Part shown: in pieces, positions 1-6,139 of the stretch
Position numbering within the stretch: position 1 is the first letter of the stretch
Layout: each line of letters begins with the position of its first letter
Source of the DNA: Giesbergeria sp.
GTDB taxonomy: Bacteria > Pseudomonadota > Gammaproteobacteria > Burkholderiales > Burkholderiaceae_C
Reading direction: 5' to 3'
Assembly: GCA_030690515.1 (NCBI GenBank)
Contig: JAUYGP010000392.1
Coordinates: 1-8,650 of the forward strand
DNA length: 8,650 bases
The notes under the pieces: generated by a model
What the model saw: the letters and a program-made list of their open reading frames with translations, nothing else
Databases searched by the model: none
What the model was told of the DNA's origin: nothing
Position numbers and translations under genes: made by a program

Positions 1-1
1 T

Positions 2-1297
2 TCCTTCTCGCCCTCACTGGCCCTCACCCTGGCTTTTGCCCTGGCCCTGGTGGCCGGTTTCCTGCTCAAGGCCTGGTTAACATCGCGGCAGATTCGCCAC
101 GTGGCACGCCACCGCCCGACGGTACCGACCACGTTCGCCGCGCACATTCCTCTGCAGGCCCACCAAAAGGCGGCCGATTACACCATCGCCAAGGCGCGCT
201 TCGGCCTGCTGGAAATGGCCCTGGGCACGGCAGTTCTGATGGGCTGGACGCTGATGGGCGGGCTGGATGCACTGAACCAGGCATTGCTGTCCTGGCTGGG
301 CGGCGGCATGGTGCAGCAGCTTGCACTACTGGTCGCTTTCGCACTGGTTAACGGCCTGATCGATCTGCCCGCAACCCTGTACCAAACCTTTGTGCTGGAG
401 CAACGCTTTGGCTTCAACCAGATGACGCTGCGGCTGTGGCTGGCCGACCTGCTCAAGTCCACGCTGCTGGGCGCAGTCATCGGTCTCCCCATCGCGGCCG
501 CCGTCCTGTGGCTCATGGGTGCAGCAGGGACACTCTGGTGGTTGTGGGCCTGGGGCCTGTGGATGGGACTGAACCTGCTACTCATGGTGGTGTACCCCAC
601 CTTCATTGCCCCGCTGTTCAACAAGTTCCAGCCCCTGGAGGACGAATCGCTCAAAACGCGCGTTACCTCTCTCATGCAGCGCTGCGGTTTCGCGGCCAAA
701 GGACTGTTCGTGATGGACGGTAGTCGCCGCAGCGCACATGCCAATGCCTACTTCACGGGTTTTGGCGCGGCCAAGCGCGTGGTGTTCTATGACACCTTGC
801 TCAAGCAACTCACGCCCGGCGAGGTGGAGGCCGTGCTGGCGCATGAGCTGGGGCATTTCCACCATCGCCACATCCGCAAGCGCATGGTGGGGCTGTTTGC
901 CATGAGCCTGGCAGGCTTTGCCCTCCTGGGCTGGCTGTCGGTGCAACCCTGGTTCTACACGGGCCTGGGCGTTCAGCCCAGCCTGGCGCTGCTGGTGTCG
1001 GACACGCCCGCAGCGCCCAATGACGCCCTGGCGCTGCTCCTGTTTTTGCTGGTGATCCCGGTCTTTACCGTGTTTCTGGCGCCCCTGTTCGCCCAGCTCT
1101 CACGCCGCCATGAATTCGAAGCCGACGCTTATGCCATGGCCCAGGCCAGCGGCGCCGACCTCGCATCGGCACTGCTCAAGCTCTACGAGGACAATGCCTC
1201 TACGCTCACGCCGGACCCGCTCTACGTGAAATTCCATTACTCGCACCCGCCGGCCGTCGAAAGGCTGGCGCGCATGCCCTCTCCTGCACCCACATGA
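2..1297 (+). CDS. M48 family (Ste24-type) membrane zinc metalloprotease, 5'-partial
   Basis: The reading frame is open to the left edge; 431 codons are visible. Since Ste24-type proteins usually have about 415-430 residues, probably only a few N-terminal residues are missing. A GTG at 50 gives a possible but poor start, because the hydrophobic leader continues upstream of it. The zinc motif HELGH is encoded at 842-856 and the third-ligand motif EFEAD at 1112-1126, the pair expected for M48 proteases. Several hydrophobic segments flank the catalytic domain: the N-terminus, about 200-360, 470-620, 890-960 and 1020-1090. This fits an integral inner-membrane protease like CAAX prenyl protease 1/Ste24. 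Bacterial members have no agreed substrate; a role in membrane protein quality control is inference from HtpX and Ste24. The stop overlaps the phhB start by ATGA, implying translational coupling. Confidence 0.93.
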   Translation, partial: SFSPSLALTLAFALALVAGFLLKAWLTSRQIRHVARHRPTVPTTFAAHIPLQAHQKAADYTIAKARFGLLEMALGTAVLMGWTLMGGLDALNQALLSWLGGGMVQQLALLVAFALVNGLIDLPATLYQTFVLEQRFGFNQMTLRLWLADLLKSTLLGAVIGLPIAAAVLWLMGAAGTLWWLWAWGLWMGLNLLLMVVYPTFIAPLFNKFQPLEDESLKTRVTSLMQRCGFAAKGLFVMDGSRRSAHANAYFTGFGAAKRVVFYDTLLKQLTPGEVEAVLAHELGHFHHRHIRKRMVGLFAMSLAGFALLGWLSVQPWFYTGLGVQPSLALLVSDTPAAPNDALALLLFLLVIPVFTVFLAPLFAQLSRRHEFEADAYAMAQASGADLASALLKLYEDNASTLTPDPLYVKFHYSHPPAVERLARMPSPAPT

Positions 1298-1629
1298 CTT
1301 CCGATATAAAGAAAAAAGACTGGTCAACGCTCACCCGAAAAGCGCTGACAGCTACAGAAATAGTAGCAAAACTAGCCCAACTCGAAGGCTGGAGCCTGCA
1401 CGGAGACGGCGCCAACGTGGCCATCGAAAAGACCTTCCGCTTCGCCAACTACTTCGAAACCATCGCTTTCGTGAACGCCTTGGCCTTCGTGGCCCACGCC
1501 GAAGAGCACCACCCGGACTTGTCGGTGCACTACGACCGCTGCGTAGTGCGCCTGAACACGCACGATGTGGGTGGTTTGTCGGTCAGCGACTTCGAATGCG
1601 CGGCGCGCTTTGACGCCTTGCTGGCGTGA
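1294..1629 (+). CDS. phhB: 4a-hydroxytetrahydrobiopterin dehydratase (pterin-4a-carbinolamine dehydratase, PCD)
   Basis: A protein of 111 residues. It dehydrates 4a-hydroxytetrahydropterin to the quinonoid dihydropterin, recycling the cofactor used by phenylalanine hydroxylase. The family core is clear: EEHHPDL (70-76, with H72 and H73), Y80, and NTHDVGGLS (88-96, with H90), corresponding to the active-site histidines and the conserved H-H-P...T-H...G-L-S pattern. The C-terminal D99...A103 also fits. The ATG at 1294 overlaps the protease stop by four bases, so it is probably translated by coupling; no strong Shine-Dalgarno is visible. The phenylalanine hydroxylase gene is not nearby, so a link to phenylalanine catabolism is only family knowledge. 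Residues 16-27 are encoded by an AT-richer stretch resembling the repeat at 3710-3758 (separate entry). Confidence 0.95.
   Translation: MTSDIKKKDWSTLTRKALTATEIVAKLAQLEGWSLHGDGANVAIEKTFRFANYFETIAFVNALAFVAHAEEHHPDLSVHYDRCVVRLNTHDVGGLSVSDFECAARFDALLA
1338..1371 (+). repeat. Repeat-like AT-rich segment inside phhB
   Basis: AGCGCT (1341-1346), two bases, then CAGCTA (1349-1354) matches the core AGCGCT-NN-CAGCTA of the intergenic element at 3734-3746. An A/T-rich tail containing TAGTAGC follows. The segment is read in frame as KALTATEIVAKL within the N-terminal part of PhhB. The shared core is seen directly. That it is a domesticated copy of the dispersed element is inference, since the encoded residues also fit the L-x-x-x-E-I-x-x-x-L pattern usual for this part of PCD proteins. 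Confidence 0.4.
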
Positions 1630-1647
1630 TCTCCATGCCGCATCGCC

Positions 1648-2592
1648 ATGGCTGAGCGCAGCACCCTCCATGAAGGCCTGATCGTCGCCAGCCATGGGCG
1701 GCACTGCATGGTCGAGTCACCCGACGGCGAGCGCCGCATCTGCCACCCGCGCGGCAAGAAAAGCCAGGCCGTGGTGGGCGACCGCGTGCTGTGGCAGGCC
1801 CCCCCACCCGGACAGGGCAGCGAGGGCACGATTGAAAAAGTGCAGGAGCGGCGCAACCTTTTCTACCGGCAAGATGAGGTCCGCACCAAGTCGTTTGCGG
1901 CCAACCTCGACCAGGTACTGATCCTGATCGCAGCCGAGCCGGTCTTTTCTGAAAGCCAGCTGGCGCGCGCACTCATTGCGGCCGAGGCCGAACACATCAC
2001 CCCGCTGATCGCCCTGAACAAAAGCGATCTGACCGTACCCTTCGCCCGGGCTTGGGAGCGCTTGCGCCCCTATCGCCACATGGGAGAGGGCCGCTCCTAT
2101 GAGGTCCTGGCACTGTCCCTGGCGCAGTCCGATGCGGCCAGCCGCGCCGAGCTGCTGCGCCACCTCCAGGGCAAGACCACGCTAGTACTGGGCCCGTCGG
2201 GGTCGGGCAAGAGCACCCTCATCAACCTGCTGGTGCCCGGCGCCACGGTACTGACCGGCGAAATCTCGCAGGCGTTGAACTCGGGCAAGCACACCACCAC
2301 CAGCACCGCCTGGTACTGGGTAGACGAGGCGCGCACCACGGCGCTGATCGACTCGCCGGGATTCCAGGAGTTTGGCCTGCAGCACATCGCCCCCATGCAA
2401 CTGGCCGCCTGCATGCCCGACATTGCCGCACATGCCAGCCACTGCAAGTTCTACAACTGCACCCATCTCCACGAACCGGGCTGCGGCGTGCTGGAGGCCC
2501 TGCGACAGGGTGAGACCAGCAACGGGCTCAGCGCCCATCGCCACAAAATTTACAGCGAATTGTTTGCCGAACTCGGGCAGACGCGGTACTGA
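1648..2592 (+). CDS. rsgA: Ribosome small subunit-dependent GTPase A (circularly permuted GTPase)
   Basis: A protein of 314 residues. RsgA (YjeQ) binds the nearly mature 30S subunit, checks the decoding centre and releases RbfA on GTP hydrolysis. The domain order is diagnostic. Residues about 8-75 form an OB-fold. The GTPase motifs follow in permuted order: G4 NKSD (124-127), G1 GPSGSGKST (182-190), G2 near HTTT, and G3 DSPG (235-238). The C-terminal zinc knuckle is C266-x4-C271-x-H273-x5-C279 with the usual HEPGC context. Its length is near the family norm. The ATG at 1648 starts 18 bases after the phhB stop. No strong Shine-Dalgarno is visible, and an ATG at 1635 is out of frame. It is probably co-transcribed with the two upstream genes. 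It ends 12 bases before the stop of the convergent minus-strand gene. Confidence 0.97.
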   Translation: MAERSTLHEGLIVASHGRHCMVESPDGERRICHPRGKKSQAVVGDRVLWQAPPPGQGSEGTIEKVQERRNLFYRQDEVRTKSFAANLDQVLILIAAEPVFSESQLARALIAAEAEHITPLIALNKSDLTVPFARAWERLRPYRHMGEGRSYEVLALSLAQSDAASRAELLRHLQGKTTLVLGPSGSGKSTLINLLVPGATVLTGEISQALNSGKHTTTSTAWYWVDEARTTALIDSPGFQEFGLQHIAPMQLAACMPDIAAHASHCKFYNCTHLHEPGCGVLEALRQGETSNGLSAHRHKIYSELFAELGQTRY

Positions 2593-2607
2593 GGGCGGGC
2601 GCGCTCA
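2590..2607. other. Imperfect hairpin holding both convergent stop codons
   Basis: The 18 bases between the rsgA stop (TGA at 2590-2592) and the opposing stop (TCA at 2605-2607) form a GC-rich imperfect inverted repeat: TGAGGGC against GCGCTCA, one mismatch. There is no T-run on either strand, so it is not a good intrinsic terminator. It might still act as a weak two-way transcription barrier between the convergent genes. Confidence 0.25.
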
Positions 2608-3684
2608 GCAGCGCCCCAACCAGACCAGGTAGTCGTCCCAACCCGGTTCATGCGTCACAGCCAGCTCCAGGGTTTGCACGTCATCTAAACAGCGCTGCGC
2701 CACGGTCAGCGCGGCCTGCACAGCGGTGGGGCTGTCAGCCACATAGCAGCACAGATGGCGCCAGCCGTCACGCTGCACCACATGGCTGCAAATGCCCTGC
2801 TGGTGCACCGCCAGAGACGCCACCCAGGCCTTCTCGAACGCCCGTGCCGCAGCCAGCGCGCTGGCCGTGTCCACGGGCAGGCTGGCATCCACGCGCCAGC
2901 CCAGGTCAGCGCGGCCGACCAGGGTGTTGGCGCTGCGGTTGACCTGGACGTGTATTTCACTGCCCTGGGCGCTGCGCCCCTTGATGACAACCCAGTCGTG
3001 CGTGCCCTGCGGAAACTGGCCATTGCGCCCCAAGGTATCGCGCCAGAGCGCATCGACCACGGCCACCGCCTGGTCCAGCGGTACGGGCGGCGCCGCATCG
3101 AAACCCGTGCCTTCGCTCAGGCCATCGTCTTCAAACTCCACCAGCCCCACTTTCACCGCCAGGTCAAACTCGCCCAGCAAGTGGTCCAGCAAGATGAACG
3201 CCATCTGCCGCGCATGGTCCTGCATGTCCATGGGCACCGCCCGGGCAAAGGACAAGCCCAGGGCAACCCGGCCTTCAAACTGACCCACGCGCACCAGAAG
3301 GTCGCTGCTGGCCAGCTCGAACTTGTCCATCCGCATGCCAAAACCCTGTCCGGTGCGCTGACGAAAAGCCACCACCACCCATGGCAAACCCTGGGGCACC
3401 TGGGCCACCACCGCCTGCACGGCAGCGAAGTGAGCGGTACTGCCATGCGACGTAAACACCAACTGCGCGGCATCGCCCACCGGTCCTTCGGCAGCGCCCC
3501 CCGCTACTTCAGCCGCCACGCCAGGCACGACCGGCTCCAGCAGGGCATTGAGGCGCTCGACCAAGTCGTGGGCGGACAAGGCCTGCAATGCGCCCTGCTC
3601 TGCCTGCATGGCCTGCCAAAAGGCACGGGAGCCTTCGGCCAGTTGTTCGGGTGTGGGGGGAAGGGTGTCGGTGGTCTCGTTCAT
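2605..3684 (-). CDS. Conserved protein of unknown function, possible DUF695 relative
   Basis: A protein of 359 residues. It has no signal peptide or membrane segment, so it is probably cytoplasmic. Residues 1-50 are a helical, charged N-terminus. Residues about 73-190 form one block: a LVFTSHG strand start, then PWVVVAFRQR (101-110), then an acidic LVEFEDDG end. This resembles the N-terminal part of uncharacterised proteins that join such a block to DUF695. Residues about 225-359 form a second alpha/beta block ending in HLCCYVADSP (310-319) and HEPGWDDYLVWLG (345-357), reminiscent of the DUF695 C-terminus. The assignment is from memory of pattern only, and no catalytic residues can be named. 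The ATG at 3684 has no clear Shine-Dalgarno. The gene lies downstream of the CobD-like gene, separated by the AT-rich repeat. A long open frame on the opposite strand is a GC-codon shadow. Confidence 0.8.
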   Translation of the reverse strand: MNETTDTLPPTPEQLAEGSRAFWQAMQAEQGALQALSAHDLVERLNALLEPVVPGVAAEVAGGAAEGPVGDAAQLVFTSHGSTAHFAAVQAVVAQVPQGLPWVVVAFRQRTGQGFGMRMDKFELASSDLLVRVGQFEGRVALGLSFARAVPMDMQDHARQMAFILLDHLLGEFDLAVKVGLVEFEDDGLSEGTGFDAAPPVPLDQAVAVVDALWRDTLGRNGQFPQGTHDWVVIKGRSAQGSEIHVQVNRSANTLVGRADLGWRVDASLPVDTASALAAARAFEKAWVASLAVHQQGICSHVVQRDGWRHLCCYVADSPTAVQAALTVAQRCLDDVQTLELAVTHEPGWDDYLVWLGRC

Positions 3685-3694
3685 CAGATCGCCA

Positions 3695-3702
3695 AAAATA
3701 TA
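3695..3702 (-). promoter_or_regulatory. Possible -10 element for the DUF695-like gene
   Basis: On the minus strand TATATT (3697-3702) lies 12 bases upstream of the ATG at 3684, next to the AT-rich end of the repeat. No convincing -35 box is visible at 16-18 bases, and a start here would leave almost no leader. This is a weak candidate, recorded because it suggests the element may supply a promoter. Confidence 0.2.
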
Positions 3703-3709
3703 GGTAAAA

Positions 3710-3758
3710 AGTGCCTTAAACGCTTAGTGGGTGAGCGCTAGCAGCTATGTATTTTGAA
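3710..3758 (-). repeat. Comamonadaceae-type AT-rich intergenic repeat
   Basis: This stretch fills most of the 80-base gap between the CobD-like gene and the DUF695-like gene and is much more AT-rich than its surroundings. Read on the minus strand it contains ATAGCTGCTAGCGCT, a nine-base loop, then AGCGTTTAAGGCACTTTTT. AGCGCT (3734-3739) can pair with AACGCT (3719-3724, as read on the plus strand) with one G-U, giving a small hairpin followed by a T-rich run. From memory, close relatives of this element (TAGCTGCTAGCGCTT...AAGCGCT-AGGCC) are scattered through Acidovorax and related genomes; I could not verify this here. It may serve as a weak terminator for the upstream gene. Confidence 0.6.
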
Positions 3759-3764
3759 AACCAG

Positions 3765-4751
3765 TCAACCCAGCAAGCGCGCCAGGGTCAACAAAGCCAG
3801 CAGCAGCAGCCACACCACCACCGAACGCCAGACCAAGCCCACCACGCTGCGCAGGTGGCCCACCTCGGGCTCGCGCCCCGGGGTGCTGTCGCTTTCGCCG
3901 ATGGAAGCGTCCACCTCAAAATCCTGCGTGGTCTGCGCATCGGCGCGCGACTTGAGCGCCTCGCCGCCCAGGCGCACATTGATGGCCCCAGCGGTCGCGG
4001 CCAGGATCACACCGTCGTTGTCATTGGGAAAGCGCTGGGCATGAAAGCGCCAGCCATCAATGGCCTCTTCAAAGCTGCCCACCACGGCAAACACCAGGGC
4101 CGTCAGGCGTGCAGGCACCCAGTCGATGGCGGTCCAGGCGTCGGCCGTGGCCTTGCGCAAGGATGGGCTGGCCCGCTGCGCCGCATCGCTGCCCCGGTCG
4201 GCCCAGTAACGGGAGACAAACTCGGCCATGCGGTACAGCACCGCACCCATGGGGCCCAGCCCCAGCGCGGCCAGCACGGAAAACCAGGCCAGCACGCCAA
4301 ACACATGGCGGTGTGCTGCCAGCACCGAATATTCGATCACGTGGCGAACCACCTCGCTGCGCGGCAGGTCGCCCACATCCACCTGCTGCCAGTGGGCCAG
4401 TCGTTCGCGGGCGGCGTCTTCGTCGCCCACCTCCAGCGCATCGCGAATCCCGGTGAAATGGTGGCTGAACTGCCGAAAGCCCAGGGTGACATAGAGTACC
4501 GCCACGTTCCAGAGCACCGCCACCGGCCAGCCCACGAACCAGAACAGCGCTTCATACACGGCCAGCACAAACAGGGGCGGCACCAGCACCGCCAGCGACC
4601 AGGCCACCCAGCCGTGGTGCGACTTGCCCGCATCGAAATTGCGGCTGACCGAGAGCGACCAGGCGCGCAGCCCGGCATGGATCGGGTTGCTACGCGCTAA
4701 CGGCCGGGCTTGCTCGATCAGCAGCGCAAACAGGATGGCAAAGAAGCTCAT
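3765..4751 (-). CDS. CobD/CbiB-family integral membrane protein
   Basis: A protein of 328 residues. Hydrophobic segments lie at about 1-12, 49-72, 75-92, 148-172, 213-226 and 305-327, so it sits in the inner membrane. Family hallmarks include IDWVPARLTAL (209-219) and AGAINVRLGG (254-263), which match conserved CobD/CbiB (cobinamide-phosphate synthase) motifs. GPMGAVLYR (166-174) recalls the GGxPGA..Y region. An acidic hydrophilic linker (about 268-298) precedes the last membrane helix. True CobD attaches aminopropanol to cobyric acid, but no cobalamin genes are nearby and the sequence is divergent. Betaproteobacteria carry such proteins as an uncharacterised subgroup, so the function is uncertain. 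I chose the ATG at 4751 because MSFFAILFALLIEQARPL looks like the native N-terminus. An in-frame ATG at 4790 is an alternative. The same frame stays open further upstream under the Nudix gene, but that part has no domain sense. Confidence 0.88.
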   Translation of the reverse strand: MSFFAILFALLIEQARPLARSNPIHAGLRAWSLSVSRNFDAGKSHHGWVAWSLAVLVPPLFVLAVYEALFWFVGWPVAVLWNVAVLYVTLGFRQFSHHFTGIRDALEVGDEDAARERLAHWQQVDVGDLPRSEVVRHVIEYSVLAAHRHVFGVLAWFSVLAALGLGPMGAVLYRMAEFVSRYWADRGSDAAQRASPSLRKATADAWTAIDWVPARLTALVFAVVGSFEEAIDGWRFHAQRFPNDNDGVILAATAGAINVRLGGEALKSRADAQTTQDFEVDASIGESDSTPGREPEVGHLRSVVGLVWRSVVVWLLLLALLTLARLLG

Positions 4752-4821
4752 GGACGTGGATGATACCGACCAAGGTGGCCAGCTTGGCATAAGGCCTGCA
4801 CCCACCGATCCCGCAACCCTG

Positions 4822-5526
4822 TCATGCCTGCATGAATCGGTAGAAATTGCGCAGCATGCCCGCCGTGGCGCCCCAGATGAAATGGCTGCAAACACCATCG
4901 TGGTACGGCATGGAGAACCATTCACGGCGCACGCCTTCCCATTCCACCGCGTGGCGCTGGTGGTGGGCTGGATTGAGCAAAAAGGCCAGGGGCACCTCAA
5001 AAATCGCTGCCACCTCATACGGATTGGGCCGCAGCACACAGTCGGGCTGCACCAAGGCGACCACGGGCGTGATGATGAAGGAGGAGCCCGTCCGGTACGT
5101 GGGCAATGCGCCCAGCACCTCGACAAAGCGACGCTCCAGGCCCACTTCTTCCTCCGCCTCGCGCAAGGCGGTATCGGCGGGGCTGGCATCTTCGGGATCG
5201 GCGCGTCCCCCCGGAAACGCTACCTGACCCGAGTGCGTGGACAAGTGCAGCGTGCGTTCGGTCAGCAGCACCATGGGTTGATCGCGCAGCACGATGGGCA
5301 ACAGCACCGAGGCGTGCGCCAGTGCGCGCTCGCTGAAACGCTTCTCCGATGCAATTTCGGGCGCCCAAACCGGCGGCCTACGGAACCGCTCCCGCAGGGC
5401 CTGCGGCGTTTGCTGCTGCGCAGGCACCTGCGGCAGGTGCGCATCCACCCCCAGCACCGGTATGGCACGCGGGTCGAAGTCGGGCAACCGGGACAGCGGG
5501 GGTTCAAAGGGTGGGGCAGAAGCCAT
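4822..5526 (-). CDS. Nudix hydrolase, CoA pyrophosphatase type (NudL-like)
   Basis: A protein of 234 residues. It probably hydrolyses CoA or acyl-CoA to 3',5'-ADP and (acyl-)phosphopantetheine. The UPF0035/CoAse signature is clear: LLTER (87-91), then HSGQVAFPGG (98-107), leading into a Nudix box that ends in REAEEEVGL (122-130). The glutamates at 124-127 are the expected metal ligands. The C-terminal half keeps the TPVVALV and NPYEVAAIFEVPL stretches typical of NudL (YeaB). I preferred the ATG at 5526 to an upstream TTG at 5544, which falls in the T-tract of the rplS terminator. No Shine-Dalgarno is evident. It is followed after 70 bases by the CobD-like gene on the same strand, probably in one transcript. 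Confidence 0.93.
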   Translation of the reverse strand: MASAPPFEPPLSRLPDFDPRAIPVLGVDAHLPQVPAQQQTPQALRERFRRPPVWAPEIASEKRFSERALAHASVLLPIVLRDQPMVLLTERTLHLSTHSGQVAFPGGRADPEDASPADTALREAEEEVGLERRFVEVLGALPTYRTGSSFIITPVVALVQPDCVLRPNPYEVAAIFEVPLAFLLNPAHHQRHAVEWEGVRREWFSMPYHDGVCSHFIWGATAGMLRNFYRFMQA

Positions 5527-5542
5527 GGCGGGGCAGAAAAGC

Positions 5543-5575
5543 AAAAAGCCGCTACAGGCAGATGCTGCAGCGGCT
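5543..5575 (-). terminator. Intrinsic terminator downstream of rplS
   Basis: On the minus strand AGCCGCT (5569-5575) pairs perfectly with AGCGGCT (5547-5553). An inner GCAG/CTGC stem (5565-5568 with 5558-5561) sits inside it, and TTTTTGCTTTT follows. It starts about 24 bases after the rplS stop, as expected for the end of the ribosomal operon. Its T-tract ends about 16 bases before the Nudix ATG. Confidence 0.9.
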
Positions 5576-5599
5576 CGGGGCCTTCAGGAAAGCAATGCT

Positions 5600-6001
5600 T
5601 TACGCTGCGGTGGCCGCAGCAGCAACAGCCGCCGTCTTGTTGACGCGCTGTGGCAGCTTTTCCTTGATACGTGCCGACTTGCCGCTGCGCTGGCGCAGGT
5701 AGTACAGCTTGGCACGGCGCACGTCACCACGGCGCTTGACTTCGATCTTGGCGATCAACGGGCTGTAGGTCTGGAACGTGCGCTCCACGCCTTCGCCGCT
5801 GGAGATCTTGCGCACGGTGAAGCCGCTGTTGATGCCGCGGTTGCGCTTGGCAATCACAACACCTTCGTAGGCCTGCACGCGCTTGCGGGTGCCTTCAACC
5901 ACGTTCACGCTCACGATGACCGTGTCGCCGGGTGCAAATTCAGGAATGGTCTTGCCAAGGCGAACAATTTCTTCCGCCTCGAGGATCTGGATCAGGTTCA
6001 T
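5600..6001 (-). CDS. rplS: 50S ribosomal protein bL19
   Basis: A protein of 133 residues. bL19 lies at the 30S-50S interface of the ribosome. The sequence is typical: the N-terminal ILEAEEIVRLGKTIPEFAPG region, then GTRKRVQAYEGVVIAKRNRG, RTFQTYSP, and the basic RRGDVRRAKLYYLR stretch with RSGKSARIKEKL. The last 12 residues form an alanine-rich tail (AAVAAAATAA), longer than in E. coli L19. The ATG at 6001 is preceded by GCGAGATG, a modest GAG Shine-Dalgarno. It is the last gene of rpsP-rimM-trmD-rplS, separated from trmD by 120 bases that hold its own promoter and leader, and it is followed by a strong terminator. Confidence 0.98.
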   Translation of the reverse strand: MNLIQILEAEEIVRLGKTIPEFAPGDTVIVSVNVVEGTRKRVQAYEGVVIAKRNRGINSGFTVRKISSGEGVERTFQTYSPLIAKIEVKRRGDVRRAKLYYLRQRSGKSARIKEKLPQRVNKTAAVAAAATAA

Positions 6002-6015
6002 GTTTACATCTCGCG

Positions 6016-6034
6016 ATCATGTCCGCGCCATGAT
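6016..6034 (-). other. Small hairpin in the rplS leader
   Basis: In the transcript ATCATG (6029-6034 side) pairs perfectly with CATGAT (6016-6021 side) around a 7-base loop. The hairpin ends 14 bases before the rplS ATG, next to the presumed Shine-Dalgarno. A smaller CGTC/GACG stem lies further upstream (6041-6054). It may affect rplS translation; the only evidence is base complementarity. Confidence 0.4.
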
Positions 6035-6110
6035 TGGCAGCGTCGGGATTGACGTTTGGGCCCCGCATCAGGTGTGCGAAGCGGCCGGGCAGAGGATCGA
6101 AAAGCCTTTG

Positions 6111-6139
6111 ATTATAGCTTCTCAGCACAAGCCGCCCAA
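6111..6139 (-). promoter_or_regulatory. Sigma70-type promoter for rplS
   Basis: On the minus strand TTGGGC (6134-6139), a 17-base spacer and a perfect TATAAT (6111-6116) are present. The -35 box and part of the spacer lie within the last codons and stop of trmD. Transcription would start near 6104, giving a leader of about 103 nt before rplS. The sequence after the -10 box, C-AAA-GGCTTT, matches the rpsP promoter pattern C-GGC-GGCTTT. Confidence 0.7.

Noticed and set aside
4752..4821. Possible promoter (TATCAT) and CCAAG/CTTGG hairpin in the Nudix-CobD gap
   Set aside because: No -35 box at the right distance and no T-run after the stem; the two genes are more simply one transcript.
4752..5189. 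The CobD-like frame stays open 438 bases upstream, which would give a 474-residue protein
   Set aside because: The extra part lies under the Nudix gene in another frame, has no domain or membrane logic, and the CobD N-terminus is natural at 4751.
2755..5643. Long plus-strand open frames at 2755-3741, 3747-4700 and 4624-5643
   Set aside because: They are antisense to genes with clear family motifs, are rich in His, Arg, Gln and Pro, and are typical shadows of GC-biased codons.
5940..6069. Upstream ORF in the rplS leader starting at about 6069 and overlapping the rplS start out of frame
   Set aside because: No ribosome site precedes it, and the codons look random beyond the leader; it is more likely a chance open frame.
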